A DNA stretch of 64,000 nucleotides, taken from Pseudomonas paracarnis. GTDB taxonomy: Bacteria > Pseudomonadota > Gammaproteobacteria > Pseudomonadales > Pseudomonadaceae. The stretch lies in the NCBI RefSeq assembly GCF_904063055.1, contig NZ_CAJFCN010000004.1, positions 434,001 to 498,000 on the forward strand, read 5' to 3'. Below are positions 10,692-20,210 of the stretch, one piece after another; positions within the stretch are counted from its first letter, which is position 1; every line of letters starts with the position of its first letter. Made by a program: the position numbers and the translations under genes. The notes below the pieces were generated by a model. The model was not told the origin of the DNA. It did no database searches and saw only the letters and a list, made by a program, of their open reading frames with translations.

Positions 10692-11519
10692 TCAGTAGGC
10701 CTGCGGCATTTCCCCGCGGGCCAGTCGCTGGTTGATGTCACTGATGACCCGTGGCAGATCGGTGATGGTGTCGATCAGGTAGTGTGGACGTGAAGCTTCG
10801 AACATCGCCTCGATGCGCTGGCGCTCGCTGGCCAGTGTGTCGCTGTCCAGGGCGCGGAATTGCTCGTAGGTGAGGCCCAGCGCGTTGCCCGAGCAGGTCA
10901 GGGCCACGGTCCACATGCCGGCACGTCGGCCTTCGAGAATGCCCGGCACGGTGTCGTCGACCTTCACGCAGGCGGCCACATCATCAATGCCCAGGGCGAT
11001 CACGTTGGCCAGTGCCTGGGCCGGCCAAGGGCGACCGTTGGGGACTTCGTCGGTAGCCACGACGTGGTCGGCGACATAGCCGTTGGTGGCGGCCAGGGCC
11101 ACGACCTTGTCCATCACTTGCTTGGGATAGCCAGAGCAGGAGCCGATCTTGATCCCTTGCGCCCGCAGCGCTGCAATGGTGTCGAGGGCGCCGGGGATCA
11201 GGGCCGAGTGTTCAGCGATCTTCTCGATCTGCAGCGGCATGAAGCGCTGGTAAATGGCGGTCACATCGTCGTCGGTCGGCGTGCGGCCGAACGCCTTGCG
11301 GTAGCGTTCGGCAACCTGCGGCTGGTCGCAGAGGGTACGGATATGGTCCCACTTGCCCATGCCCATCGGGCCACGGGCTTCCTCGATAGACACCTGCACG
11401 TCGAACTCGGCGAAGGCCTCGACAAAAATCTGCGTGGGGGCGAAGGAGCCGAAATCGACCACGGTGCCGGCCCAGTCGAGGATAACGGCCTGGAGGGTGT
11501 TGGGGTTTTGATAGTTCAT
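10692..11519 (-). CDS. phnX: Phosphonoacetaldehyde hydrolase
   Basis: Cleaves phosphonoacetaldehyde to acetaldehyde and phosphate, the second step of 2-aminoethylphosphonate breakdown. A HAD-superfamily enzyme of 275 residues: nucleophile Asp15 in VILDWAGT, Schiff-base Lys56 in [10 protein letters not shown] (specific to PhnX), SCSGYP near residue 140 and the acidic KVDDT motif near 196. It lies downstream of phnW on the same strand, with a REP doublet in the 100-base gap. Confidence 0.95.
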   Translation of the reverse strand: MNYQNPNTLQAVILDWAGTVVDFGSFAPTQIFVEAFAEFDVQVSIEEARGPMGMGKWDHIRTLCDQPQVAERYRKAFGRTPTDDDVTAIYQRFMPLQIEKIAEHSALIPGALDTIAALRAQGIKIGSCSGYPKQVMDKVVALAATNGYVADHVVATDEVPNGRPWPAQALANVIALGIDDVAACVKVDDTVPGILEGRRAGMWTVALTCSGNALGLTYEQFRALDSDTLASERQRIEAMFEASRPHYLIDTITDLPRVISDINQRLARGEMPQAY

Positions 11520-11553
11520 GGTTCAGATCCTGTGGGTAATGACATTCATCTAT

Positions 11554-11651
11554 GTAGGAGCGAGCTTGCTCGCAAAAAACATCCAGGCACCGCGTTGACT
11601 CAGGATGCCCGCGTTATCGTTAACGCTCTTCGCGAGCAAGCTCGCTCCTAC
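11554..11651. repeat. REP doublet overlapping the 3' end of phnW
   Basis: GTAGGAGCGAGCTTGCTCGC and its inverted partner in the phnW-phnX gap. Its right half is read through by phnW, whose stop codon (11620-11622) lies inside the element. Confidence 0.9.
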
Positions 11652-12744
11652 ACATTTCTTGCAGCACATCGCCGATTGCCTTGACCGCTGCGCGCATGCC
11701 GGCTGCGTCGACATGGCCGATGCAGCCCACGCGGAAGGTTTCCACCTGGGTCAATTTGCCGGGGTACAGGATGAACCCCTTGGCCTTGACCCGTTCGTAG
11801 AAGTCTTTGAACCGGTAGCGCGGGTGGTCGGGAGCGTGGAAGGTGGCGATGATCGGTGCTTGGATCGCCGCTGGCAGAAAACTGCGCAGGCCCAGTTCGG
11901 CCATGCCGTCCAGCAATGCCTGGCAGTTATTCGCATAGCGCTGGTGACGCGCGGGCAGGCCGCCTTCTTCTGCGTATTGCAGCAGCGCCTCATGCAGGGC
12001 GGCAACCACGTGGGTGGGCGGGGTGAAGCGCCATTGTCCGGTCTTGGCCATATAGGTGTGCTGGTCGAACAGGTCCATCGCCAGGGAATGGCAGTTGCCC
12101 TGGGCCGCAGCCAGCGCCGCTTTTTCGGCAAAGACAAAGCCCATCCCCGGCACGCCTTCCAGGCATTTGCCCGAGGCGGCAATCAGCGCGTCGAAGGGGA
12201 TTTCACGGGCATCAATCGGTAGCGCGCCGAAGGAACTCATGGCGTCGATGATCAGGCGCTTGCCGTGGCGTTTGACCACCTCGGCGATCTGCGGCAACGG
12301 ATTGAGAATGCCGGTGCTGGTTTCGCAATGGATCAGCGCGACGTGGGTGATGGCGCTGTCGGAGCTCAACAGGCGATCCACATCGGCGGCAGTGGTGGGC
12401 TCGTCTTCGGCGGTTTCAAAGGTGCTGAATTCGCGGCCAAGCACCTCGCAGATTTTCGCCAGGCGCTTGCCGTAGGCGCCGTTGATCAACACCAGCACCT
12501 TGCCATTGCGGGGAACCAAGGTGCCGATCGCCGCTTCGACGGCGAAGGTGCCGCTGCCTTGCAGCGGCACGCAGTGGTGGCTGTCCGAACCGTTGAGGAT
12601 CGCCAGCAGCTGCGTGCACACACTGGCTGTGAGCTGGTTGAAGCGGTCGTCCCACGACCCCCAATCCACCATCATCGCCTGGCGGGTGCGGGTCGAGGTG
12701 GTCAGGGGGCCGGGGGTCAACAGGATCGGCGCGGCAGTGGGCAT
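11620..12744 (-). CDS. phnW: 2-aminoethylphosphonate:pyruvate aminotransferase
   Basis: Transfers the amino group of 2-aminoethylphosphonate to pyruvate, giving phosphonoacetaldehyde for PhnX. 374 residues of PLP fold type I; the PLP lysine is Lys193 in [12 protein letters not shown] and the start motif is [11 protein letters not shown]. The ATG at 12744 begins that conserved start, so ten upstream in-frame codons are discarded. The last ten residues, [10 protein letters not shown], are translated from a REP palindrome and are probably not part of the ancestral protein. It heads the phnW-phnX unit and is divergent from a LysR gene. Confidence 0.95.
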   Translation of the reverse strand: MPTAAPILLTPGPLTTSTRTRQAMMVDWGSWDDRFNQLTASVCTQLLAILNGSDSHHCVPLQGSGTFAVEAAIGTLVPRNGKVLVLINGAYGKRLAKICEVLGREFSTFETAEDEPTTAADVDRLLSSDSAITHVALIHCETSTGILNPLPQIAEVVKRHGKRLIIDAMSSFGALPIDAREIPFDALIAASGKCLEGVPGMGFVFAEKAALAAAQGNCHSLAMDLFDQHTYMAKTGQWRFTPPTHVVAALHEALLQYAEEGGLPARHQRYANNCQALLDGMAELGLRSFLPAAIQAPIIATFHAPDHPRYRFKDFYERVKAKGFILYPGKLTQVETFRVGCIGHVDAAGMRAAVKAIGDVLQEMCRSELAREER

Positions 12745-12856
12745 GTCAAATCCTCGCAAGGTGTTGGGGTTCAAGCTACGGCGCCTAAATTGCAGTTTGG
12801 CTTGTCATCAATCAAATTGTTTGTTGTTATGCGAGCTATCAGTGAGGCCGATAACG

Positions 12857-13711
12857 ATGAACCTATTCCAACTGCGTGCATTCGATGCCGTGGCCCGTGA
12901 GGGCAGTTTTACCCGCGCGGCGGCTCGGCTGTTTATCAGCCAGCCGGCAGTGACCGGGCATATCAAGGCGCTTGAGGAGCACTACCAGATCCCGCTGTTG
13001 CGCCGCACCGCCCGCCGGGTGGAGTTGACCGAGGAGGGCGCACGCCTGGCGGCCATCACGCGGGCGATCTTCGGTTTGGTCGACGAGGCGCAAACCATGC
13101 TGGAGGCCAACCGCCAGTTGCTCACCGGGCGCCTGGAAGTGGCGGCGGACGGCCCTCACTTGGTCATGCCGATGATCGCCAGCCTGCGCGCGCGCTACCC
13201 TGGCATTACCGTGAACCTGCGTTTGGGCAATGCTCAGGAAACCCTGGCGGCGCTGCTGTCCGAACATGCCGATGTGGCGGTGCTCACCGAGGTGGAGCCG
13301 CGCAATGGCCTGCACTTGCAACCCCTGGACGAGTCACGGATTTGCGCCTTGGTGCCGGCTGCGCATCCATGGGCCAGGCAGGCCAGCGGTATTGAACTGG
13401 CGCAGCTGCATGAGGTGATCATGGTGCTGCGCGAGCCCAGTTCTATCACCCGGCGCACCTTTGATGACGCGTGCCTTGCGGCGAATGTGCAACCCAAAGT
13501 GCTGCTGGAACTGGACAGTCGTGAAGCCGTGACCGAAGCGGTGGCGGCAGAGTTAGGGGTGGGCGTGGTGTCGTCGATGGAGGTCAGCCCGGACCCGCGT
13601 GTACAGGCGGTACCGATCCTGGGCGATGGCCTGCTGAACCGGCACATGCTCGGCTGCATGGAGCGGCGCCGCTCGCTGCGCTTGATTCAGGCGTTTTTCG
13701 AGTTGGCGTGA
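12857..13711 (+). CDS. LysR regulator of aminoethylphosphonate catabolism
   Basis: 284 residues. Winged HTH at about 1-60 (MNLFQLRAFDAVAREGSFTR, then SQPAVTGHIKALEE), then an effector domain. The sequence and its position divergent from phnW fit the LysR family named for aminoethylphosphonate catabolism (TIGR03339, from memory). It probably activates phnWX with the substrate or its aldehyde as effector. The last 25 bases overlap the 3' end of the converging second LysR gene. Confidence 0.85.
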   Translation: MNLFQLRAFDAVAREGSFTRAAARLFISQPAVTGHIKALEEHYQIPLLRRTARRVELTEEGARLAAITRAIFGLVDEAQTMLEANRQLLTGRLEVAADGPHLVMPMIASLRARYPGITVNLRLGNAQETLAALLSEHADVAVLTEVEPRNGLHLQPLDESRICALVPAAHPWARQASGIELAQLHEVIMVLREPSSITRRTFDDACLAANVQPKVLLELDSREAVTEAVAAELGVGVVSSMEVSPDPRVQAVPILGDGLLNRHMLGCMERRRSLRLIQAFFELA

Positions 13712-14577
13712 AGGCTCTCACGCACGATCTCCAGGAAGGTCGCGACCACGCGGCGTGAACTCTGCTCTTTCAGGCACACCAGGGTTTCTTTCATGCGTTG
13801 TGTGCAATCGCGGATCGGCATGGCGTATACCCGCGCGTCGGCGCCGAACTCTGCCGCCGACACCACGCCCACGCCAATTCCCACCACCACGGCTTCCCGG
13901 GCGGCTTCGCGGCCTTCCACCTGGATGGCCGGGCGAATGCGCAGGCCGGCCTGGCGCATTTCCTGCTCCAGGGTTTGACGGGTGACCGAGCCGGTTTCCC
14001 GCAGCACCAGCGGAGTGTTATCGAGGTCGGCCAGGCAGATCGATTCGCGCCCGGCCCAGGCATGGTCACGTGCGACAAAAGCCAGTAGTTGATCGTCGGG
14101 CAGCGGCAGTGACAACAGGCGCGGATCATCGACATCGCGCCCCAACAGCGCCAGGTCGGCCTGGTAGTTGTAAAGGCGCGACAGCGACTCATCGGTGTTG
14201 CCGGTTTCGATTTTCACGCTGATCCCAGGGTAGCGCTGGCAGAAGCGCGCAATCTGCGGCAGTACGTGCACGGGTGCATCCACCGCCAGGGTGAGGGTGC
14301 CGGTGAGCAGGGCGCGCGAATCCTGCAGCAATTCTTCGGCTTCGGCTTCGATCACAAACAGGCGCTGGGTGATGCCCAGCAGGCGCTCACCCAGATCGGT
14401 CAGGCGCACCGAGCGCTTGTTGCGGTGGAACAGCAACACGCCGAAGCGCTCTTCCAGTTTGCGCACCTGGTCGGAAATCGCAGGCTGGGTCAGGAACAGG
14501 CGTTCGGCCGCCCCGGTAAAACTGCCGTGAATGGCCACCGCATGGAAGGCTTTGAGCTGGGCATGGGAAACCGACAT
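13687..14577 (-). CDS. Second LysR regulator, same family, divergent from the permease
   Basis: 296 residues, clearly a relative of the LysR protein at 12857 (shared HAVAIHGSFTGAAERLF and QPAISDQVRKLEERFGV patterns, and a matching VVGIGVGVVSAAE stretch near the C-terminus). It is divergent from the OPA-family permease at 14836 and probably controls it. The leader between them (14578-14835) holds an AT-rich stretch near 14605-14632 where a LysR site could lie, but I cannot define one. The 3' end overlaps the other LysR gene by 25 bases, tail to tail. Confidence 0.87.
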   Translation of the reverse strand: MSVSHAQLKAFHAVAIHGSFTGAAERLFLTQPAISDQVRKLEERFGVLLFHRNKRSVRLTDLGERLLGITQRLFVIEAEAEELLQDSRALLTGTLTLAVDAPVHVLPQIARFCQRYPGISVKIETGNTDESLSRLYNYQADLALLGRDVDDPRLLSLPLPDDQLLAFVARDHAWAGRESICLADLDNTPLVLRETGSVTRQTLEQEMRQAGLRIRPAIQVEGREAAREAVVVGIGVGVVSAAEFGADARVYAMPIRDCTQRMKETLVCLKEQSSRRVVATFLEIVRESLHANSKNA

Positions 14578-14835
14578 AGCGCGTCCTCTTACAAGCTGGG
14601 CTTATATTTGAAATACGATAAATCGATTTTACCTATGAGTCAGCCATTGCTTTCATGCGCCTCAGTCGCCGTAGGTTGAGTCCTACAACCACGGCTGCCA
14701 TGGGGGCAGGCACACCGCACCCATCTGACCAATACCGCGCTCTCCAAGGCCCGGGATTGCAGTGCTCAACCATAAAAACAACAGGCGTTTTCTTTCGATT
14801 CTGCCGGCACACTCACACCTGAGGTCAGAACCACC

Positions 14836-16161
14836 ATGAATATCCCTATGGGTAGCATCAAGCGTTGGCGCGTGCAGATTTTTGCCATCACCTGGCTGGC
14901 GTATGCCGCGTTCTATTTCACCCGCAAAGCGTTTTCAGTGGCGAAGCTGGGGATCGGCGACGACCCGAGTTTCCCCCTCGACAAAATGATGATGGCCAAC
15001 CTGGATGGCCTCTACCTCGCCGCGTATGCCGTAGGCCAGTTCACTTGGGGCATGCTTGCCGACCGCTTTGGACCACGGGTGGTGGTGCTCGGTGGCTTGC
15101 TGATTTCCGCAGGCGCAGCGCTGGTGATGGGCACCTTTGCCACCTTGCCGATCTTTGTTACCTGCATGTTGGTACAGGGCTTGGCCCAGTCCACTGGCTG
15201 GTCGGGGCTGTGCAAGAACCTCGGCAGTTTCTTCCCGGCCCAGCAGCGGGGGCGGGTGCTGGGGTTATGGAGTTCGTGTTACGCGTTCGGCGGATTGGTC
15301 GCGTCACCGTTTGCCGGTTGGTGGGCCTATACGCTGATCGGTAGTTGGCATGCGGCGTTTATTTCCAGTGCCGCAGTGGTAGCGGTGGTGGCCGTGCTGT
15401 TCTTTATGTTCCAGCGCAATACCCCGCAGGATGTGGGCTTGCCGGCAGTCGAGCCTGAGCCGGTGCTGAGCGCCGAGCAGTTGGCCGCCCAGCAGCGCGT
15501 CAGCGTACTCGAACCCCTGCGCGCGATCCTGCGTAACCGCACAGTGTTGACCCTGGGGCTGGCGTACTTCCTGCTCAAGCCGGCGCGCTACGCGATTCTG
15601 TTGTGGGGGCCGGTGATCGTCTACGAGCAGATGCCGTCGGTGGGCAAGGTCGGCGCCGCCATCGTGCCCACCGCGTTTGAGTTGGCTGGTTTGCTGGGGC
15701 CAGTGTTGATCGGCCTGGCCTCCGACAAACTGTTCGGCGCCCGGCGCATGCCCGCCTGTGTGCTGAGCCTGTTGGCGCTGACGGTTGCCCTGGCGCTTTT
15801 CATGGGCGCGCTGCACACCGGCAGTGTGGTGCTGGTGATGACGTTGCTGTTTGTCATGGGGCTGACGCTGTATGGGCCCGACTCAATGATCAGCAGCACG
15901 GCGGCCATCGACTTCGGCACCGCCAAGGCCGGCGCTACCGCCGCGGGTTTTGTGAACGGCTGCGGTTCGGTGGGGGCGATTCTGGGTGGTTTGCTGCCAG
16001 GCTATTTCGATACCGTGACGGTATTTATCGTGTTTGCCGGTGCGGCGCTGTTTTCTTCGTTGGTGCTGATGCCCTACTGGAATGCCAGGCCCGCCGTACT
16101 GGCCCAGGCGGGGGATTTTGTGCCGGACCGCAATGCGGTGATCAAACCCTTGCGCACCTGA
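14836..16161 (+). CDS. MFS permease of the organophosphate:phosphate antiporter family
   Basis: 441 residues with twelve likely membrane segments. The N-terminal motif AAFYFTRKAFSVAK (about residues 23-36) is the GlpT/UhpT/UhpC signature, whose arginine binds phosphate groups; a long central loop falls near residues 195-235. Next to phnWX and flanked by a phosphonate-type LysR gene, it is best read as a 2-aminoethylphosphonate or other phosphonate uptake permease. That substrate is inferred from context. A GAGG ribosome site lies 11 bases before the ATG. Confidence 0.82.
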   Translation: MNIPMGSIKRWRVQIFAITWLAYAAFYFTRKAFSVAKLGIGDDPSFPLDKMMMANLDGLYLAAYAVGQFTWGMLADRFGPRVVVLGGLLISAGAALVMGTFATLPIFVTCMLVQGLAQSTGWSGLCKNLGSFFPAQQRGRVLGLWSSCYAFGGLVASPFAGWWAYTLIGSWHAAFISSAAVVAVVAVLFFMFQRNTPQDVGLPAVEPEPVLSAEQLAAQQRVSVLEPLRAILRNRTVLTLGLAYFLLKPARYAILLWGPVIVYEQMPSVGKVGAAIVPTAFELAGLLGPVLIGLASDKLFGARRMPACVLSLLALTVALALFMGALHTGSVVLVMTLLFVMGLTLYGPDSMISSTAAIDFGTAKAGATAAGFVNGCGSVGAILGGLLPGYFDTVTVFIVFAGAALFSSLVLMPYWNARPAVLAQAGDFVPDRNAVIKPLRT

Positions 16162-16270
16162 GTACCCTGGCCGGTTTTTTGGTGGAACGAAGCGTTCTCG
16201 CGCTATAAACTCTGCCCCCAAAGCGCCGGCCAGTAGACGTTTCGGCGCGATGGAAATAAGAGAGTGAGTC

Positions 16271-16975
16271 ATGGGCGCACAGTGGAAAGTCAAACATAAA
16301 GAAGCGGCAGCCAATGCCAAGGGCAAGATTTTCGGCAAGCTGGTGAAAGAAATCACCATCGCCGCCCGCAACGGCGCCGATACCGCGACCAACGCGCACC
16401 TGCGCCTGGTGGTGGAACAGGCCAAAAAAGCCTCGATGCCCAAGGAAACCCTGGACCGCGCAATCAAAAAGGGCGCCGGTCTGCTCGGTGAGACCGTGCA
16501 ATACCACCGCGTGACCTACGAAGGTTTCGCGCCGCACCAGGTGCCTTTGATCGTCGAGTGCGTGACCGACAACATCAACCGCACCGTGGCGGAAATCCGC
16601 GTGGCCTTCCGCAAAGGCCAACTGGGCGCTTCCGGTTCGGTGGCCTGGGATTTCAACCATGTGGGCCTGATCGAAGCATCGCCGGACACGCCGGACGCTG
16701 ATCCGGAAATGGCCGCTATCGAAGCGGGCGCCCAGGACTTTGAAGAGGGTGAAGAAGGCGCCACCTTGTTCATCACCGAAACCACCGACCTGGATGCTGT
16801 GCAGAAGGCCTTGCCGGAGCAGGGCTTCACCGTGCTGTCGGCCAAGCTGGGTTATATCTCCAAGAACCCGGTCAGCGGTTTGACCGATGAGCAGATGGCA
16901 GAAGTCGAGGCGTTCCTGGAAGGCCTGGACAACCATGATGATGTGCAGGATATGTTTGTCGGCCTGGCGGGCTGA
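16271..16975 (+). CDS. YebC/PmpR-family protein (YeeN-like)
   Basis: 234 residues of the YebC/TACO1 family. Signatures are [18 protein letters not shown] near residue 16, [10 protein letters not shown] near 64, [19 protein letters not shown] and GSVAWDF. Members have been described as DNA-binding regulators, and more recently as translation factors that relieve stalling at proline runs. The missing standard N-terminal MAGHSKW and the [14 protein letters not shown] start point to the YeeN-type paralogue rather than the ruvC-linked YebC. It stands alone, preceded by a purine-rich GAGAGTGA ribosome site and followed by a REP doublet. Confidence 0.9.
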   Translation: MGAQWKVKHKEAAANAKGKIFGKLVKEITIAARNGADTATNAHLRLVVEQAKKASMPKETLDRAIKKGAGLLGETVQYHRVTYEGFAPHQVPLIVECVTDNINRTVAEIRVAFRKGQLGASGSVAWDFNHVGLIEASPDTPDADPEMAAIEAGAQDFEEGEEGATLFITETTDLDAVQKALPEQGFTVLSAKLGYISKNPVSGLTDEQMAEVEAFLEGLDNHDDVQDMFVGLAG

Positions 16976-17002
16976 TGTTTATCTGAGTACACGCGGTCAA
17001 CC

Positions 17003-17092
17003 TGTGGGAGCGGGCTTGCTCGCGAATGCGGTGTGACAGTCAACAGATGTATTGGCTGTTCCACCGCATTCGCGAGCAAGCCCGCTCCCACA
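17003..17092. repeat. REP doublet (REPIN-type)
   Basis: GTGGGAGCGGGCTTGCTCGC with its inverted copy, between the converging yebC-type and LRR-kinase genes. It ends six bases before the kinase stop. Confidence 0.9.
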
Positions 17093-17097
17093 TTGGT

Positions 17098-18396
17098 TTA
17101 GTGGTGTTGCATAGATTCGAGCAAGACCTCAATTTCTTCAAAGCCCGGCCGCGCCAGCACATCCGGCTGGCAGCAGCGTTGTTGCAGTGCCTGCAAGCCT
17201 TCGTCACTGGCCTCAACCCGCTCCAACAATTCCCCCAGCAACACTCCGAACGCGCGCACTTCAATACGCTGCAGCGCACGGGCTTCCAACGTGTCCACCG
17301 TGGCATGGAAGGAGGCCGCGCCAAAGTCTCCCAGCAAGCAATCACCTTCTGCGTTCCACAAAATATTGTGACCATACAGGTCACCATGGGTAATGCCGTG
17401 CCGATGCAGGTGCGCCGCCACCGAAGCAATACCCCGCGCCATGCGCAGTGCCACATCCAGGCTGAAACGGGTGTCGGGGGCGTAGATGTCGCGCGTGCAC
17501 GACGCCAGGCTCGGCAGGGCTGCGAGGTTGCGGTAACTGGGGTCGATCAGCTCCATCACCAGGGCGGCCTGGTTATCGGGATGGCCGACGACGCGCCCTT
17601 CAACCTTGATCAGGTTGGGATGCAGGCCGGCAGCGATGCAGGCTTGCATTTCATGCAGCGGTGAACCGTCGCTGGTGATGGTGCCCTTGTACAGTTTGAC
17701 CGCGACCGGCAACGCCCGGGGTTTCCACAGCGCCTTGCGAATAATCCCCGAAGCGCCTTCGCCAAGGACTTCGCCCATGTCCAGTTCCTGCCAGGCGATG
17801 TTCGGCGTCGCCTCATCACTGCTCACCTGCACGGCCATTTCCACCGGGTTGCCGGCGTAGGCCAGCCAGGTCAGGCTCGGCAGGGTCAGCAGCCACTGCG
17901 GTAGTTGGGTGAGGCGGTTGGAGGCGATACGGATCAACTCCAGGTTTTGGCACTGGGCCAGGCTTGGCGGCAGGTCGGTCAACTGGTTACCGGCCAACAT
18001 CAACTTTTGCAGTAACGGGCGCTGACCCAGTTCATCGGGCAATTGGCGGATGCAGTTGTCGGTGAGGATTAGCCAGCGCAATTGTGGCGGCAGGGCAGCG
18101 GCGGCTACCTGGCTGATCTGGTTGGCCTTGAAGCCGATCATGCTCAGCTTGGCGCACTGGCCCAGGCATTGCGGCAGTTCGGTAAAGGCGTTGTCCGAAC
18201 AGAACAGCACGCGCAGGTTCGTCAGGCGGTGCAGGTCGTCGGGCAAGCTGCTCAGGGCGTTGCCGGTGAGGTTGAGGATTTCCAGCGAGTCGGCCAGTTC
18301 GAAGATTTCCCGGGGAAACTCGGTCAGCCCGCAGGCCAGGTCCAGGCGCGTAACGCCAGCCAATTGGCCAGCCTTGAGTTGGGCGAGGGTATTCAT
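17098..18396 (-). CDS. Leucine-rich-repeat protein kinase
   Basis: 432 residues in two parts. Residues about 15-190 are seven to eight leucine-rich repeats of the 23-residue LPxxL kind (e.g. LRWLILTDNCIRQLPDELGQ). Residues about 203-430 are an eukaryotic-like protein kinase: glycine loop GEGASG, ATP lysine in PVAVKLYKG, catalytic loop HGDLYGHNILW (HGD in place of HRD) and metal motif DFGAAS. The C-lobe after DFG is short. No signal peptide or membrane segment is seen, so it should act in the cytoplasm. Its substrates are unknown. The ATG at 18396 is followed 37 bases upstream by the end of the ZapE-type gene on the same strand. Confidence 0.85.
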   Translation of the reverse strand: MNTLAQLKAGQLAGVTRLDLACGLTEFPREIFELADSLEILNLTGNALSSLPDDLHRLTNLRVLFCSDNAFTELPQCLGQCAKLSMIGFKANQISQVAAAALPPQLRWLILTDNCIRQLPDELGQRPLLQKLMLAGNQLTDLPPSLAQCQNLELIRIASNRLTQLPQWLLTLPSLTWLAYAGNPVEMAVQVSSDEATPNIAWQELDMGEVLGEGASGIIRKALWKPRALPVAVKLYKGTITSDGSPLHEMQACIAAGLHPNLIKVEGRVVGHPDNQAALVMELIDPSYRNLAALPSLASCTRDIYAPDTRFSLDVALRMARGIASVAAHLHRHGITHGDLYGHNILWNAEGDCLLGDFGAASFHATVDTLEARALQRIEVRAFGVLLGELLERVEASDEGLQALQQRCCQPDVLARPGFEEIEVLLESMQHH

Positions 18397-18433
18397 GCAG
18401 GGCGCGGTGCTCGGAAGAGGGCGTAAAAGGCGC

Positions 18434-19522
18434 TCATGATAGCGGCTCGGACGCGGTTTGCGGGCACAGCGTCTGCAATTGGCGCAGGCGACTGGCGGTG
18501 CGGGCGAGGTCGATGGCTTGGCCTTCCAGGCATTTATCCAAGGGCTGATGGCCGATCAGCGTCACTTGCTTGTCCTGGTCGTAGAGCACGTCTACCAGGT
18601 TGATAAAGCGCTGTTGCACGGCGATGGGGCATTCGGCCAACTGCGGCAGGCCGTCGATGATCCAGTGGTCGAAGTCCTGGCACAACAACAGGTAATCCAT
18701 GACCGCCGTGAGTTGTTCGCACAGGTCATTGAAGGTGAACGCGATGGTTCGTGCCTGATGGCCTCGGCACGTTAACTCCCGAGTGCCGACCTTCAGGGTT
18801 TGCGCCGGGCAATCTGTGGCAGGCAGGCCCAGGCTTTCACGCTGGCCAGCGGTACCTGGCCAGACGTACTGGCCGCCCGTGAAGCGCTGTTGCGCGTGGG
18901 CCTGGGCCAGGCTGCGAAAGTCCTGAGGCGCACTGACTTCCAGCACCTCCATGCGCGCGGCGATCAGCTCGATCACCGGTTTGAAACGCTCGTGATACAG
19001 CGGATTGGGCAGCAAGCCTTCGGGTGGGTAGTTGGAGGTCACCAACACCAGCACACCGCGCTGGAACAGGGCCTTGAACAAACGGCTGATGAGCATCGCA
19101 TCGCCGATATCGTGCACATGGAATTCGTCGAAACACAGCACTCGGCAGCCGGCCAGCAGCTCGTCCAGCGTGACGCCCAGAGCATCATCATGTCCGCGGT
19201 GCAGGAACATGCCTTGGTGCAGCCGGGCGAAGAAAGTGTGGAAATGCACACGTTGCTTCTCGGCGATGGGCAGTGCCTGGAAAAATCCATCCAGCAGCCA
19301 GCTTTTGCCACGCCCCACCGGGCCATGCAGGTACAGGCTGCGCGTGGTCTGGCCGTTGAGCAGGTGTTGAGCTTCGCGATTCAGGGCGGTAATCGCCCGG
19401 ATTTGCCCATCACTGAGGGTATAGCCCTGTTGTTCGGCCTTTTTTTGAAAATACGCCGGGATAGGCGAGGCGTCCGAGGCGTCGGTTTTTTTACCCAGCA
19501 GGCGCTGGAGCAGGGCAAGCAC
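18434..19522 (-). CDS. ZapE/AFG1-like ATPase
   Basis: About 362 residues of the AFG1/ZapE family, which act at the division ring or in membrane protein turnover. Walker A is LHGPVGRGKSWLLD, Walker B is VLCFDEFHVHDIGDA, and VLVTSNYPP is the family sensor stretch. The start is uncertain. No ATG lies near the family's usual N-terminus; GTG 19522 gives VLALLQRLLGKK, while TTG 19528 and GTG 19561 are alternatives. A longer frame reaching 19936 runs across the promoter and start of the divergent pilus operon and is not credible. It sits just upstream of the LRR kinase on the same strand, so both may share a transcript. Confidence 0.83.
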   Translation of the reverse strand: MLALLQRLLGKKTDASDASPIPAYFQKKAEQQGYTLSDGQIRAITALNREAQHLLNGQTTRSLYLHGPVGRGKSWLLDGFFQALPIAEKQRVHFHTFFARLHQGMFLHRGHDDALGVTLDELLAGCRVLCFDEFHVHDIGDAMLISRLFKALFQRGVLVLVTSNYPPEGLLPNPLYHERFKPVIELIAARMEVLEVSAPQDFRSLAQAHAQQRFTGGQYVWPGTAGQRESLGLPATDCPAQTLKVGTRELTCRGHQARTIAFTFNDLCEQLTAVMDYLLLCQDFDHWIIDGLPQLAECPIAVQQRFINLVDVLYDQDKQVTLIGHQPLDKCLEGQAIDLARTASRLRQLQTLCPQTASEPLS

Positions 19523-19682
19523 GGCCAAGAATAAACACTCTGTATTACGGTGGTCGCTCACTGTAGGACGCCCGATGCCATTTGACCAATGGTGAAGGGC
19601 CCCAAGCCTTGCAAACTGGCACTTTCGCGTTAACTGGCTAACCTCATACACAGTTGTCACCCCTGTATAAGGAATTGGGGCT

Positions 19683-20210
19683 GTGAAGGGACCGTCGGTA
19701 TTGGCTGTCATGGGCACGATGCTCTGCAACACGGTGTTTGCTGCGCAACTCCAGGTGCAGGTGCGCATCGACGTGCAGCGGGGTTGCCAGTTGGTGGGCA
19801 CCACCCGCAATGCGGGCATCGAGCAACTTGGCGTATTGGATTTCGGCAGCGGCCCGCGTCTGGATGACCCGGCCGGCCCCCTGAGTGCGGCCCTGATCAG
19901 CCAGCGCCAGCCGCGCCTGGAATGTAACCCCGACACGCCTTACCAAATGCGCGTTGACGGCGGCCTGCATGGCGGCGCCGGCGAAGTGCGTTATCTCGCC
20001 AATCCGGCGCCCTCCAGCCGGCCCATTCCCTATCGAATCTATGCTGACGCCGCGCGGCTGATCCCCTTGCCGGTGGACGTGCCGATCAGTGGCCGCGTGC
20101 CGGACACTGGCTCTGTCGACCTGCCGCTGTATGGGCGCATCGAACCGCTCAAGGACATCCCCGCCGTCGGCCGTTATTCCGACCTGCTCAAGGTCACGGT
20201 CACATGGTAA
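19683..20210 (+). CDS. Csu-type spore-coat-U domain pilin, first of four
   Basis: 175 residues starting at GTG with AAGGA eleven bases upstream. The signal peptide ends near VFA|AQL, and one SCPU domain follows, with the family pattern of a Cys in QRGCQLVG, DFGSG near residue 57, and a C-terminal strand ending SDLLKVTVTW. Secreted through the periplasm and likely a pilus subunit or adaptor. It is the first gene of the Csu-like operon. The next gene begins inside its stop (ATGGTAA overlap). The 160 bases upstream separate it from the divergent ZapE gene and should hold the operon promoter. Confidence 0.85.
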   Translation: MKGPSVLAVMGTMLCNTVFAAQLQVQVRIDVQRGCQLVGTTRNAGIEQLGVLDFGSGPRLDDPAGPLSAALISQRQPRLECNPDTPYQMRVDGGLHGGAGEVRYLANPAPSSRPIPYRIYADAARLIPLPVDVPISGRVPDTGSVDLPLYGRIEPLKDIPAVGRYSDLLKVTVTW

